In this document: positions 16,574 to 25,738 of the stretch, one piece after another | Position numbering within the stretch: the first letter of the stretch is position 1 | Layout: each line of letters begins with the position of its first letter | DNA from: Eubacterium multiforme | GTDB taxonomy: Bacteria; Bacillota; Clostridia; Clostridiales; Clostridiaceae | Length of the DNA stretch: 64,000 nt | NCBI RefSeq assembly: GCF_030813415.1 | Contig: NZ_JAUSUF010000009.1 | Location: 1-64,000 of the forward strand | Reading direction: 5' to 3' | Notes under the pieces: generated by a model | What the model was told of the DNA's origin: nothing | The model's database searches: none | The model's input: the letters and a program-made list of their open reading frames with translations, nothing else | Position numbers and translations under genes: made by a program

Positions 16574-17881
16574 ATGAAATCTTTAATTATTGCTTCAAAT
16601 AGAAGTGGTGGAGGAAAGACAACTTTTACATTAGCTTTAATGAATTCTTTAATTAAAAAGGGTTTTGATGTTCAAGGATTTAAAGTAGGACCAGATTATA
16701 TAGATGGAGCTTTTCATAAGTTTATAACAGGAAAGCCATCAAGAAATTTAGATATATTTTTAATGGGAAATGATGGAGTAGAACATACCTACTCCAAAGG
16801 AAAAGGAGACCTTGGAGTAATTGAAGGAGTTATGGGATTATATGATGGAAAAGGCATTGATACCTTTGGATCAACTTATCATGTATCTAAAGAGCTTAAT
16901 GATATGCCAATTCTTTTAGTAATTACTCCAGGTGCTCAAAGCGTTACTTTATGTGCTGAATTAAATGGTTTAATTAATTTTAAAAAGGCAAACATTGTAG
17001 GTGTAGTATTAAATTCAATAAGTGAAAGTTATTATACTTTATTAAAGGCTGCCATAGAGAAAAATTGTAATTTAAAAGTTTTTGGATTTATTCCAAAGGA
17101 TGAAAACTTAAATCTAAAAAGTAGACATCTTGGATTAGTTCAAAGCGTTGAAGTTGATAATTTAAGAGAAAAAATAAATTATGCAAGTAAGCTTTTAGAG
17201 GAAAATATAAATTTAAATGGATTAATAGATGAATTTAAAGAATATAAAGCTAAAGGAATGAATTATAATCTTAAAAACAAAGGGATTAAAATAGGCGTTG
17301 CTAAAGATAAAGCTTTTAGTTTTTATTATGAGGAAAATTTAGAACTTTTAAAAGAAGTAGGAGAGATTACTTATTTTAGTCCATTAAAGGATAAAGAATT
17401 ACCGAAGAATTTAGACTTTTTATATTTTGGAGGAGGCTATCCTGAAATATTTAAAGAGGAACTTTCTAAAAATGAATCTATGAGAAAAAGTATAAAAACT
17501 GCTTTAGATAATGGAATGGGATGTTTTGGAGAGTGTGGAGGTCTTATGTATCTAACAGAAAATATTGAAGGTTATGATATGGTAGGCTTTTTTAAAGGAA
17601 ATAGTGAAATGACAAAAAGGCTTCAAAGGTTTGGTTATGCAAAGGTAACATTATGTAATGAAGAGGCTTGTTATAGCATTAATTGTCACGAATTTCACAA
17701 ATCCAAAGTTAACTTAGAAGAAAATAAAGTATATAAGGTAGAAAAAGAAAATTATTTAGGTAATAAAAGTGAGTGGAGCTGTGGTTATAAAAAAAATAAT
17801 GTTATAGCTGGCTATCCTCATGTTAATTTTTTAGGAAATATTGAATTTTTTAAAGAAGTTATAGGATATAAAAATTATTAA
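16574..17881 (+). CDS. cbiA: Cobyrinate a,c-diamide synthase CbiA
   Basis: A 435-residue ATP- and glutamine-dependent amidase that amidates the a and c side chains of cobyrinic acid. The N-terminal P-loop S-N-R-S-G-G-G-K-T-T spans residues 8-17. The C-terminal class I glutaminase-like domain carries the nucleophile Cys321 in F-G-E-C-G-G-L-M. Length is normal. SD AAGGAGG. It follows cbiK after 19 nt. In the anaerobic route this reaction comes late, although the gene is second. Confidence 0.95.
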   Translation: MKSLIIASNRSGGGKTTFTLALMNSLIKKGFDVQGFKVGPDYIDGAFHKFITGKPSRNLDIFLMGNDGVEHTYSKGKGDLGVIEGVMGLYDGKGIDTFGSTYHVSKELNDMPILLVITPGAQSVTLCAELNGLINFKKANIVGVVLNSISESYYTLLKAAIEKNCNLKVFGFIPKDENLNLKSRHLGLVQSVEVDNLREKINYASKLLEENINLNGLIDEFKEYKAKGMNYNLKNKGIKIGVAKDKAFSFYYEENLELLKEVGEITYFSPLKDKELPKNLDFLYFGGGYPEIFKEELSKNESMRKSIKTALDNGMGCFGECGGLMYLTENIEGYDMVGFFKGNSEMTKRLQRFGYAKVTLCNEEACYSINCHEFHKSKVNLEENKVYKVEKENYLGNKSEWSCGYKKNNVIAGYPHVNFLGNIEFFKEVIGYKNY

Positions 17882-17882
17882 A

Positions 17883-17930
17883 AGGTAGGTGAATTTTAGA
17901 GAGAATAGTTAAGTTCTCTCTAAATTTAAT
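17883..17930 (+). promoter_or_regulatory. Distant SD plus hairpin in front of cbiC
   Basis: The gap holds SD-like AGGTAGGTGA (17882-17891), 40 nt before the cbiC ATG, too far to work in a linear mRNA. Between them, TTTAGAGAGAA (17895-17905) pairs perfectly with TTCTCTCTAAA (17914-17924). Folding this hairpin would leave about 9 nt between SD and AUG. No other SD is seen near the ATG. Confidence 0.6.
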
Positions 17931-18554
17931 ATGGATTATATAAAGAACCCTATGGGAATAGAAAAAAGAAGTTTTGAAATTATAGGAAGTGAACTTGGAG
18001 AACATAATTTTACAGAGGAAGAACTTCTTATAGTAAAGAGAGTTATACATACAACTGCTGATTTTGAATATAAAAATTTATTAGAAATAAGTGAAGGTGC
18101 TATAGATAAGGCAAAGGAAGTATTTAAAAATGGAGGAAAGCTTTATACTGATACTAATATGATTTTATCAGGAATAAATAAAAGAGCCTTAAAGGCATTA
18201 AATTCTGATGCAATTTGCTATGTTAATTTAGATGAAGTACATACTCTAGCAAAGGAAAGAGGAATAACACGTTCAATGGCAGGAGTTGAGAAGGCATGCA
18301 AAGAAGGTGTTGATATATTTGTTTTTGGAAATGCACCAACAGCTCTTTTTAAATTAAGAGAACTTATAGAAAGTGGAGAAGCAAATCCAAAGCTTATAAT
18401 TGCTGTTCCAGTTGGATTTGTTGGAGCTGCTGAAAGTAAGGAAGGATTAGATTCTTTAAAGATTCCTTATATAAGAGTTAAAGGAAGAAAAGGTGGAAGT
18501 ACTGTTGCAACTGCAATTGTTAATGCTCTTATGTACATGCTTTATGAAAGGTAG
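17931..18554 (+). CDS. cbiC: Cobalt-precorrin-8 methylmutase CbiC
   Basis: A 207-residue methylmutase that moves the C11 methyl to C12 to give cobyrinate. The N-terminus [16 protein letters not shown] is the family hallmark, and the catalytic histidine is His40 in R-V-I-H-T-T-A-D. The ATG at 17931 is required to keep that N-terminus, although its SD is only brought close by a hairpin. The late [12 protein letters not shown] motif also fits CbiC/CobH. Confidence 0.95.
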   Translation: MDYIKNPMGIEKRSFEIIGSELGEHNFTEEELLIVKRVIHTTADFEYKNLLEISEGAIDKAKEVFKNGGKLYTDTNMILSGINKRALKALNSDAICYVNLDEVHTLAKERGITRSMAGVEKACKEGVDIFVFGNAPTALFKLRELIESGEANPKLIIAVPVGFVGAAESKEGLDSLKIPYIRVKGRKGGSTVATAIVNALMYMLYER

Positions 18555-18562
18555 TAATAAAT

Positions 18563-19657
18563 ATGCTTGATTTATATGTTGAAAGCGATGGGAAAAAGTT
18601 AAGATGCGGTTATACAACAGGTTCCTGTGCAGCAGCTGCAGCTAAAGCAGCAACATTTATGCTATTTAATAATGAAACAATTGAGTCAGTTAAAATTGAT
18701 ACTCCAAAGGGAATAAAACTCAATTTAGAAATAAATGAAATAAAAAGAGGAAAAGATTTCGTAGCTTGTTCAATAATTAAAGATGGCGGAGATGATATTG
18801 ATGCAACTACTGGAATAGATATATGGGCTGAAGCTAAAATTATTGAAAAAGGATATTCATTAAAGGGTGGCAAAGGTGTTGGAATTATAACAAAAGATGG
18901 ACTTTTTATTCCTAAGGGAGAACCTGCAATAAATAAAGTTCCAAGAGAATGTATAAAAAGAGAAGTATTAAGTGTATTGCCAGAAAATAAAGGTGTTGAA
19001 ATAACAATTTCAGTACCAAAGGGTGAAGAGGTTGCTAAAAAAACCTTTAATCCAAGACTTGGAATAGTAGGTGGAATATCTATTCTTGGAACTACAGGAA
19101 TTGTATATCCAATGTCAGAGGATGCCTTAAAAGCATCAGTTAAACTAGAAATAAATCAAAAGGCTTTAAATAATAAAAGACTTGTATTAACTTTTGGAAA
19201 TATGGGAGAAAGGTTATGCAAAGAACTTGGATTTAAAGAAAATGAAACAGTAATTATTTCAAATTACGTAGGTTATGCACTAGAGTGCTGTGCTAGTTTA
19301 AAAATAAAAGATATAATTTTAGTAGGACATATAGGGAAAATTAGTAAGGTAGCCTATGGCTGTTTTAATACCCATAGTAGAGTAAGTGATGTAAGACTTG
19401 AAGTTATAGCTTTAGAACTTGCACTACTTGGATATGATATTTCCCTTGTAAAGGAAGTTTTAAACCAAAAAACTTCAGAGGGTGCTGTTAAATTATTAGG
19501 AAAAGGCTTTAATAATTTATATGAAAATATAGGAATTAAAATAAAAGAGAGATTAGAATTATATACTTACAATGAAATAAATTGTGATGTTGTAATGTAT
19601 TACGATCCTTCTAATCCAAAATTATTATGGAGCTCATTAAAGGAGGATAATATATGA
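18563..19657 (+). CDS. cbiD: Cobalt-precorrin-5B C1-methyltransferase CbiD
   Basis: A 364-residue methyltransferase of the anaerobic pathway that methylates C1 using SAM. The N-terminal [14 protein letters not shown] (14-27) is diagnostic, as are G-D-D-I-D-A-T-T and the glycine-rich segment around L-V-L-T-F-G-N-M-G. Its stop overlaps the cbiE start by 4 nt (ATGA), which indicates translational coupling. Confidence 0.95.
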   Translation: MLDLYVESDGKKLRCGYTTGSCAAAAAKAATFMLFNNETIESVKIDTPKGIKLNLEINEIKRGKDFVACSIIKDGGDDIDATTGIDIWAEAKIIEKGYSLKGGKGVGIITKDGLFIPKGEPAINKVPRECIKREVLSVLPENKGVEITISVPKGEEVAKKTFNPRLGIVGGISILGTTGIVYPMSEDALKASVKLEINQKALNNKRLVLTFGNMGERLCKELGFKENETVIISNYVGYALECCASLKIKDIILVGHIGKISKVAYGCFNTHSRVSDVRLEVIALELALLGYDISLVKEVLNQKTSEGAVKLLGKGFNNLYENIGIKIKERLELYTYNEINCDVVMYYDPSNPKLLWSSLKEDNI

Positions 19658-20256
19658 TTTATATAGTTGGTATTGGACCTGGGAATTATGAATATATTCT
19701 TCCAAAGGCTAAAGAAATATTAAATAAAAGTCATAAGATTATAGGCTTTGATAGAGCTATTTCTTCTATAGATTTTATAAAAAAAGAAAAAATAATAGTA
19801 AAGTCTTTAAAAGAAATATTAAATAAAATAGAAGAAAATAAAAATTTAAATATTTCAGTAATAGCATCAGGAGATCCAACATTTTATGGAATAACAAATT
19901 ATTTAAAGAATAAAATAAAAAATCCTATAGAAATAATACCCGGAATTAGTTCCTTTCAATATTTAACTAGTAAAGTAGGAGTTATGTGGAGTAATGCCTA
20001 TTTAGGAAGTCTTCATGGAAGGGAAGAGGGATTTTTAATTAAGGTAAAAGAAAATAATATATCTATTTGGCTTACAGATAAAATAAACAATCCAAGTAGA
20101 TTATGTGAAATATTATGTGAAAATAATATTAAGGCAAAGGTTACAATAGGAGAAAATTTATCCTATGATGATGAAAAAATAACTGTAGGAGATCCAAAGG
20201 TTTTAAGATTAGAAAATTATGATAGTTTATCAGTTGTAATAATTGAAAAACTTTAA
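19654..20256 (+). CDS. cbiE: Cobalt-precorrin-7 C5-methyltransferase CbiE
   Basis: A 200-residue tetrapyrrole methylase. The N-terminal V-G-I-G-P-G-N-Y (4-11) and the S-G-D-P-T-F-Y-G motif mark the SAM-binding and active-site clefts of this family. It methylates C5. The partner CbiT, which methylates C15 and decarboxylates, is the next gene; the two are fused as CobL in aerobic organisms, which supports the assignment. Confidence 0.93.
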   Translation: MIYIVGIGPGNYEYILPKAKEILNKSHKIIGFDRAISSIDFIKKEKIIVKSLKEILNKIEENKNLNISVIASGDPTFYGITNYLKNKIKNPIEIIPGISSFQYLTSKVGVMWSNAYLGSLHGREEGFLIKVKENNISIWLTDKINNPSRLCEILCENNIKAKVTIGENLSYDDEKITVGDPKVLRLENYDSLSVVIIEKL

Positions 20257-20270
20257 TAAAGGAGAAAATT

Positions 20271-20852
20271 ATGAAGTTTATAAAGGATGAAGAATTTATA
20301 AGAGGAAATTGTCCAATGACAAAGGAAGATATAAGAATAAATTCAATTTCTAAACTTGATTTAGAAAAAGATTTTAATATATTAGACATTGGAAGTGGAA
20401 CAGGGTCAATTTCAATTCAATGTGCTAAAATTGTAACTGAAGGAAAAGTATATTCAATAGAAAAAGATATTGATGCTATAGAAGTTACAAAAAAAAATAT
20501 AGAAAAGTTTAATTGCAGCAATATAGAACTATTTGAAGGAGATGCAATAAACTATTTAAATAAATTTATAGAGGATAAAAAGAAATTTAATTCTATATTT
20601 ATTGGAGGTTCTGGTGGAAGTTTAGAAGAAATTATAAACTTATCAGATAAATTGCTTATAAATTCAGGGAAAATTGTAATGAACTTTATAACTTTAAAAA
20701 ATGTTTATGAAGCAATTTTAGTAATAGAAAATTTAGGATATAAAGTGGATGTATCAATGCTTCAAGTAAGTAAATCTAAAGGTAAGAGTTTAATGCTTAT
20801 AGCAAATAATCCAATATTTATAGTTGAATGCAGGAAGGAAGAAAATAAATAA
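20271..20852 (+). CDS. cbiT: Cobalt-precorrin-6B C15-methyltransferase (decarboxylating) CbiT
   Basis: A 193-residue Rossmann-fold methyltransferase. SAM motif I is D-I-G-S-G-T-G-S-I-S (near residue 40), and the N-terminal R-G-N-C-P-M-T-K-E-D-I-R (about 11-22) is typical of CbiT. It methylates C15 and decarboxylates the C12 acetate. SD AAGGAG. The stop is immediately followed by the cbiL ATG. Confidence 0.93.
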   Translation: MKFIKDEEFIRGNCPMTKEDIRINSISKLDLEKDFNILDIGSGTGSISIQCAKIVTEGKVYSIEKDIDAIEVTKKNIEKFNCSNIELFEGDAINYLNKFIEDKKKFNSIFIGGSGGSLEEIINLSDKLLINSGKIVMNFITLKNVYEAILVIENLGYKVDVSMLQVSKSKGKSLMLIANNPIFIVECRKEENK

Positions 20853-21518
20853 ATGGCAAAATTATATGGAATAGGTGTAGGACCTGGAGATAAAGAACTT
20901 TTAACAATAAAGGCAGTAAAGGCTATTAGTGAATGTGACATTATTGTAGCACCAGTTGCAGTAGAAGGTGCAGAAAGTGTTGCCTTAGAAGTTGCAAAGG
21001 ATTATATAAAAGATAATTGTGAAGTTGTTTTAAAACACTTTCCAATGGGGAAAAAGGATAGAGTTATAAAGTCTAAGGAAGCTTATGAATATATAAGAAG
21101 TGAAATAGAAAAGGGAAAGACAGTAGGGTTTTTAACTATTGGAGACCCTTATGTTTATAGTACATATATTCATATGTTAAAGCATATGAAAGAAAGTGGA
21201 ATAGAAGTTAGTACAATACCTGGAGTAACTTCTTTTTGTGCAGCAGCTAGTTTAGTTAATAGAACACTTGTTATAGGAAATGAACCACTTTTAATATTAC
21301 CAGCAGCTAGAGTTACTGATATAAAGGATGAAAAGTATGTTGTAATAATGAAGGTATATAGAAGAGAAGAGGAAGTTGTAAACTTTTTAGAGGAAAAGGG
21401 CTTTGATTATGTATGTGTACATAAAGTTGGAAGAGAAGGCGAAAGAATATTAGAAAATAAAGAAGATATAATAAATTCAAGAGAATATATGTCTTTAATT
21501 ATTGCAAGTAGAGCTTAA
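20853..21518 (+). CDS. cbiL: Cobalt-factor II C20-methyltransferase CbiL
   Basis: A 221-residue tetrapyrrole methylase with N-terminal G-I-G-V-G-P-G-D-K-E-L-L-T-I-K-A and a G-D-P-Y-V-Y-S-T motif, which are characteristic of CbiL/CobI. It adds the C20 methyl to cobalt-factor II/precorrin-2, the first methylation after cobalt insertion. The ATG directly abuts the cbiT stop; the SD (AGGAAGGA) lies inside the end of cbiT. Confidence 0.93.
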   Translation: MAKLYGIGVGPGDKELLTIKAVKAISECDIIVAPVAVEGAESVALEVAKDYIKDNCEVVLKHFPMGKKDRVIKSKEAYEYIRSEIEKGKTVGFLTIGDPYVYSTYIHMLKHMKESGIEVSTIPGVTSFCAAASLVNRTLVIGNEPLLILPAARVTDIKDEKYVVIMKVYRREEEVVNFLEEKGFDYVCVHKVGREGERILENKEDIINSREYMSLIIASRA

Positions 21519-21533
21519 GAGGAGGAAAAAATA

Positions 21534-22280
21534 ATGGTTTATTTTATAGGAGCAGGTCCAGGAGATGTTGATTTAATAACAGTAAAGGGAAGAGAAACTT
21601 TAGAAAAGGCAGATGTAGTTATATATGCAGGTTCATTAGTTTCTAAGGAGCATTTAAAGTTTTGCAAACCTTCAGCAAAAATATATAATTCAGCTAAGAT
21701 GACATTAGATGAAGTTATAGATGTTATGAAAGAAAATAAGGATAAGGTTATAGTAAGATTACATACAGGAGATCCTGCAATATATGGAGCAATAAAAGAG
21801 CAAATGGATGAACTTGATAAATATAATATTGAATATAAAGTTATTCCAGGAGTAAGCTCTTTTACAGCAGCAGCTTCAGTTATAAAGAAAGAATTTACCC
21901 TTCCAAGTATAACTCAAACAGTAATACTTACTAGAGTAGAGGGAAGAACTCCAGTTCCAGAGGGAGAAGATTTAGAAAAGCTTGCAAGTATTGGAGCATC
22001 AATGGCAATATTCTTATCTATTTCAATGATTGATAAGGTTGTAGCTAAACTTAGACGTGGATATGGAAGAAATGTTAACATTGCAGTTGTTGAAAGAGCA
22101 ACTTGGGAAGATGAAAGAGCAATTCTTGGAACTTTAGATGATATAAGTGAAAAGGTAAAGGAAGCTGGAATTACAAAGTGTGCTCAAATTTTAGTTGGAG
22201 ACTTTATAAATTGTCAGTATGAAAAGAGTAAATTATATGATAAATCCTTCACTCATATGTTTAGAGACGCTAAGGAGTAA
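21534..22280 (+). CDS. cbiF: Cobalt-precorrin-4 C11-methyltransferase CbiF
   Basis: A 248-residue tetrapyrrole methylase with F-I-G-A-G-P-G-D-V-D-L-I-T-V-K-G at the N-terminus, the H-T-G-D-P-A-I-Y-G motif and V-V-E-R-A-T-W-E-D-E, all diagnostic of CbiF/CobM. It methylates C11 with SAM. SD GAGGAG precedes the ATG; cbiG starts 3 nt after its stop. Confidence 0.94.
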   Translation: MVYFIGAGPGDVDLITVKGRETLEKADVVIYAGSLVSKEHLKFCKPSAKIYNSAKMTLDEVIDVMKENKDKVIVRLHTGDPAIYGAIKEQMDELDKYNIEYKVIPGVSSFTAAASVIKKEFTLPSITQTVILTRVEGRTPVPEGEDLEKLASIGASMAIFLSISMIDKVVAKLRRGYGRNVNIAVVERATWEDERAILGTLDDISEKVKEAGITKCAQILVGDFINCQYEKSKLYDKSFTHMFRDAKE

Positions 22281-22283
22281 AAT

Positions 22284-23273
22284 ATGATTGGAGTTATTAG
22301 CGTTACAGAAAAGGGGAACAAAATAGCTGAAAAGATAAATGAAAAACTTAATGGTAAAGTATTTTTTAAATCTAGAGAAAATCTAGATTTAAAAAATGTA
22401 ACTAAAGATTTTATGGAAAATCTTGAAGGAATTATATTTATAAGTTCTACAGGAATTGCTATAAGACTTACTGCACCATATTTAAAAGGAAAATCAAAGG
22501 ACCCTGCAATAGTTGTTGTTGATGTAAATAATAACTTTACTATAAGTTTATTAAGTGGACATTTAGGGGGAGCAAATGAGTTAACTCTTAAAGTTTCTAG
22601 TATATTAAATAATACTCCAGTTATAACAACAGCTACAGATGGAATGAACTTAGAAGCTCCAGATATGATTGCAAAAAATAATAATTTAATTATAGATAAT
22701 TTAAATGTATGCAAAAATATTGCCTCTCTTCTTGTAAATGGTAATAAAGTTTACTTTAAAGATGATAAGGAATTAATAAAATTACCAAAGGGATATATAA
22801 AAACTAGAGAAGTTAAAAACAATACCCTTTGGATTACAAATAAATTAGATAATAAAAATGAAGATAATATATTAAGACTTCTAAGAAAAGATGTAATACT
22901 AGGTATAGGATGCAGAAAAGATACAGATAGCAATAAATTAAAAAAATTTGTCCTTAAAACATTAAAAGAAAATAATTATGATGAAAGAGCAGTTAAAATT
23001 ATAGGTTCTATAGATGTTAAAAAAAATGAACAGGCAATAATAGACCTTGCAAAATATTTTAATTGTGAATTTAAAACTTTTAATAAAGATGAAATAAATT
23101 CTGTAGATTGTAACTATGAAGAAAGTGATTTTGTATTTAAAACAGTAGGAGTTAAAGGTGTTTGCCAGCCTACTGTACATCTTTTAGGTGGAGAAGTTAC
23201 TTTAAAGAAAATAAAATATGAAGGAATGACTCTTTCAATTGGAGAAGAAATAGTAAACAAAAAAGGAGAATAA
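22284..23273 (+). CDS. cbiG: Cobalt-precorrin-5A hydrolase CbiG
   Basis: A 329-residue protein with the two-part CbiG layout. The N-terminal domain has F-I-S-S-T-G-I-A-I-R and L-L-S-G-H-L-G-G-A-N-E-L-T, and the C-terminal domain has L-G-I-G-C-R-K-D-T. It opens the delta-lactone and releases the C20 carbon as acetaldehyde, the ring-contraction step of the anaerobic path. It is tightly packed between cbiF and cbiH (gaps of 3 and 4 nt). Confidence 0.93.
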   Translation: MIGVISVTEKGNKIAEKINEKLNGKVFFKSRENLDLKNVTKDFMENLEGIIFISSTGIAIRLTAPYLKGKSKDPAIVVVDVNNNFTISLLSGHLGGANELTLKVSSILNNTPVITTATDGMNLEAPDMIAKNNNLIIDNLNVCKNIASLLVNGNKVYFKDDKELIKLPKGYIKTREVKNNTLWITNKLDNKNEDNILRLLRKDVILGIGCRKDTDSNKLKKFVLKTLKENNYDERAVKIIGSIDVKKNEQAIIDLAKYFNCEFKTFNKDEINSVDCNYEESDFVFKTVGVKGVCQPTVHLLGGEVTLKKIKYEGMTLSIGEEIVNKKGE

Positions 23274-23277
23274 ATTA

Positions 23278-24003
23278 ATGGGAAAATTATATGTAGTAGG
23301 AATAGGACCAGGTGGTCTTGAACATATGACAATGAAGGCAAGAGATACAATATTAAATTGTGATATTATAGTTGGATACACAAAATATATAGAGATGGTA
23401 GAAGATTTAATAGACGGTAAGGAAGTTTATAAAACAGGTATGAGAGGGGAAGTTTTAAGATGCCAAAAAGCATTAGAGCTTTCTAAGGATAAAGATGTTT
23501 GTTTAATAAGTACTGGAGATGCTGGAATATATGGAATGGCTGGACTTATATTAGAACTTAAAAAGGATGAAGAGGTTATTATAGTTCCAGGGCTTACAGC
23601 ATCAAGTGCAGCAGGTTCTGTAGTTGGAGCGCCACTTATGCACGATAACTGTAATATTAGTTTAAGTGATTTAATGACACCTTATGAAGAAATTAAAAAG
23701 AGAGTAAAGCTTGCAGCTGAAGGAGATTTTATAATTTCTTTATATAATCCAAAAAGTAAAGGTAGACCAGAATATTTAAAGGAATGTTTAGATATAATTA
23801 GAAATTATAGAAAAGATAATACTCCTATTGCTGTTGTAAAAAATGCCTTAAGAGATGATATGAGTTATACTATAACAACTTTAGATAAATTTGATACTGA
23901 AATAGTTGATATGATGAGTATTGTTATAGTTGGAAATTCAAAAAGTTATATTAAGGATAATAAATTTATAACACCTAGAGGATATAAAATAGAGGAAAAG
24001 TAA
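23278..24003 (+). CDS. cbiH: Cobalt-factor III C17-methyltransferase CbiH
   Basis: A 241-residue tetrapyrrole methylase with V-V-G-I-G-P-G-G-L-E-H-M-T and S-T-G-D-A-G-I-Y-G-M-A-G, the latter typical of CobJ/CbiH. It methylates C17 and forms the ring-contracted lactone. Its stop codon overlaps the cbiJ start by one base (TAATG), which suggests coupling. Confidence 0.94.
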   Translation: MGKLYVVGIGPGGLEHMTMKARDTILNCDIIVGYTKYIEMVEDLIDGKEVYKTGMRGEVLRCQKALELSKDKDVCLISTGDAGIYGMAGLILELKKDEEVIIVPGLTASSAAGSVVGAPLMHDNCNISLSDLMTPYEEIKKRVKLAAEGDFIISLYNPKSKGRPEYLKECLDIIRNYRKDNTPIAVVKNALRDDMSYTITTLDKFDTEIVDMMSIVIVGNSKSYIKDNKFITPRGYKIEEK

Positions 24004-24770
24004 TGATTGGATTTATATTAGGTACTTCTGAAGGGAAAAAAATATTAAAAAGTATAAATAATTATACAGATAAAATAGTTGTTTCAACAGCTACAGAGTA
24101 TGGTGGAGAATTACTTAAAAGTTATAAGATGAAACATTTAAATACTAAGCCGCTAGATAAGGATGGATTAATAAATTTAATAAAGGAATTTAATATAAAG
24201 GTGTTAGTTGATGCCTCTCATCCTTATGCAACAGAGGTTAGTAAAAATGCAATGGAAGCTTCAAAGGAAACAAATATAGATTATATTCGCTATGAAAGAG
24301 AAGGAATACTTAGTAATTCAAATAGTGAAAATATAATAAAAATTAAAGGCTATTATGAATTAAAGGAAGTTTTAGAAAAAGTTCCAGGAAATATACTAAA
24401 TACAACTGGAAGTAGAAATATAAAAAACATTATTAATTTAAATTGCCAAAATAGAATTATTCATAGAGTGCTTCCATCACCTAAAATACTTGAAGAAATA
24501 ATAAATTTAGGAGTTAACATTTCTGATATTATAGCCATGAAAGGTCCTGTAAGCTATGAAATGAATATGGGATTTATAGATCAATATAATGCAAAGGCAA
24601 TAATAACTAAAGATAGTGGATTAGCTGGAGGGGTAGAGGAGAAACTTAAAGCCTCAATAGATAAAAATATAAAGCTTATAGTAATAGAAAAGCCTAAAAT
24701 AAAATATGGAAATACTTTTTATAAAGAAGAAGAATTAGTTAATTATTTAGTAAATAATTATAAATTTTAA
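24003..24770 (+). CDS. cbiJ: Cobalt-precorrin-6A reductase CbiJ
   Basis: A 255-residue NAD(P)H-dependent reductase. Family features are I-L-G-T-S-E-G at the N-terminus, V-D-A-S-H-P-Y-A-T-E-V-S-x-N-A near residue 62, the T-T-G-S-R-N-I motif and a final T-K-D-S-G-x-A-G-G. It reduces a double bond of the macrocycle after C11 and C1 methylation. It is coupled to cbiH. Confidence 0.92.
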   Translation: MIGFILGTSEGKKILKSINNYTDKIVVSTATEYGGELLKSYKMKHLNTKPLDKDGLINLIKEFNIKVLVDASHPYATEVSKNAMEASKETNIDYIRYEREGILSNSNSENIIKIKGYYELKEVLEKVPGNILNTTGSRNIKNIINLNCQNRIIHRVLPSPKILEEIINLGVNISDIIAMKGPVSYEMNMGFIDQYNAKAIITKDSGLAGGVEEKLKASIDKNIKLIVIEKPKIKYGNTFYKEEELVNYLVNNYKF

Positions 24771-24791
24771 AAGTAAATTAGGAGCTTTAAT

Positions 24792-25736
24792 ATGATTGAA
24801 ATAATAATAGGATACATAGGGGATTTAATAATAGGAGATCCCCAAAATCCTTTCCACCCAATTAGGGGAATTGGAAAAGTTGCAAAGATTAGTGAAAATA
24901 TATTTAGAAAAATATTTAAAAATAAACTTAAATTAGCAGGTCTTTTAACTTGGCTTACTGTTGTATTAATAGTATTTTTCTTAAATATTTTTATAATAAA
25001 GGGACTTGGGATTATAAGTCCATATCTTTCAATAGCTTATAGTGGAATAGCTATTTATTTTTGCTTATCTACAAAAGCATTAAAGGTTGAAGGTTTAAAG
25101 GTAATAAAATATTTAAGAAAAAATGATATTAATGGAGCTAGAAAACAATTATCTTACATAGTTGGAAGGGATACAGAAAGTTTAGATGAAGAGGGAATAA
25201 CAAAGGCTGTTATTGAAACTGTAGCAGAAAATTTATCAGATGGAATAATAGCACCATTATTTTTTGGAGGAATATTTGGAGCACCACTTATGTTTTTATA
25301 TAAGGCAGTAAATACAATGGACTCTATGTTTGGATATAAAAATGATAAGTATAAAGATTTTGGATATTTTCCTGCAAAACTTGATGATGTATTTAATTAT
25401 ATACCAGCTAGGTTATCTTCATATCTAATTATAATAGCTGCATTTTTATTAGGATTAGATTATAAAAATGCCTTTAAAATTTACAAAAGAGATAAAAATA
25501 ATCATACAAGTCCAAATAGTGCTCATCCAGAATCAGCAGTAGCAGGAGCTTTAGATATAAGACTTGGAGGAGCAAATTATTATTTTGGTAAATTAGTAAA
25601 AAAACCTGAAATAGGAGATCCATTAAAGAAAATAACTTTAAAAGATGTAGATTTAGCTAACAAAATATTATATTTAACTTCATTTCTAGGAGTTATAGTA
25701 GCTTGTATAATAAGCAAGATTATAGAGGTGATTTAA
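24792..25736 (+). CDS. cbiB: Adenosylcobinamide-phosphate synthase CbiB
   Basis: A 314-residue integral membrane protein with about five hydrophobic segments. The N-terminal D-L-I-I-G-D-P-Q-N-P-F-H-P-I-R (about 11-25) and S-P-N-S-A-H-P-E-S-A-V-A-G-A-L are diagnostic. It joins the aminopropanol phosphate arm, made by CobD, to adenosylcobyric acid at the membrane. SD AGGAG. The cobD start follows its stop by 2 nt. Confidence 0.95.
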   Translation: MIEIIIGYIGDLIIGDPQNPFHPIRGIGKVAKISENIFRKIFKNKLKLAGLLTWLTVVLIVFFLNIFIIKGLGIISPYLSIAYSGIAIYFCLSTKALKVEGLKVIKYLRKNDINGARKQLSYIVGRDTESLDEEGITKAVIETVAENLSDGIIAPLFFGGIFGAPLMFLYKAVNTMDSMFGYKNDKYKDFGYFPAKLDDVFNYIPARLSSYLIIIAAFLLGLDYKNAFKIYKRDKNNHTSPNSAHPESAVAGALDIRLGGANYYFGKLVKKPEIGDPLKKITLKDVDLANKILYLTSFLGVIVACIISKIIEVI

Positions 25737-25738
25737 TT

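Noticed and set aside
22253..22714. 153-codon minus-strand ORF opposite cbiG
   Set aside because: Shadow within a tightly packed operon; its composition simply mirrors cbiG.
25703..25738. Upstream TTG start for cobD overlapping cbiB
   Set aside because: It would place the SD inside the gene and add residues absent from the usual CobD N-terminus; TTG 25739 fits both.
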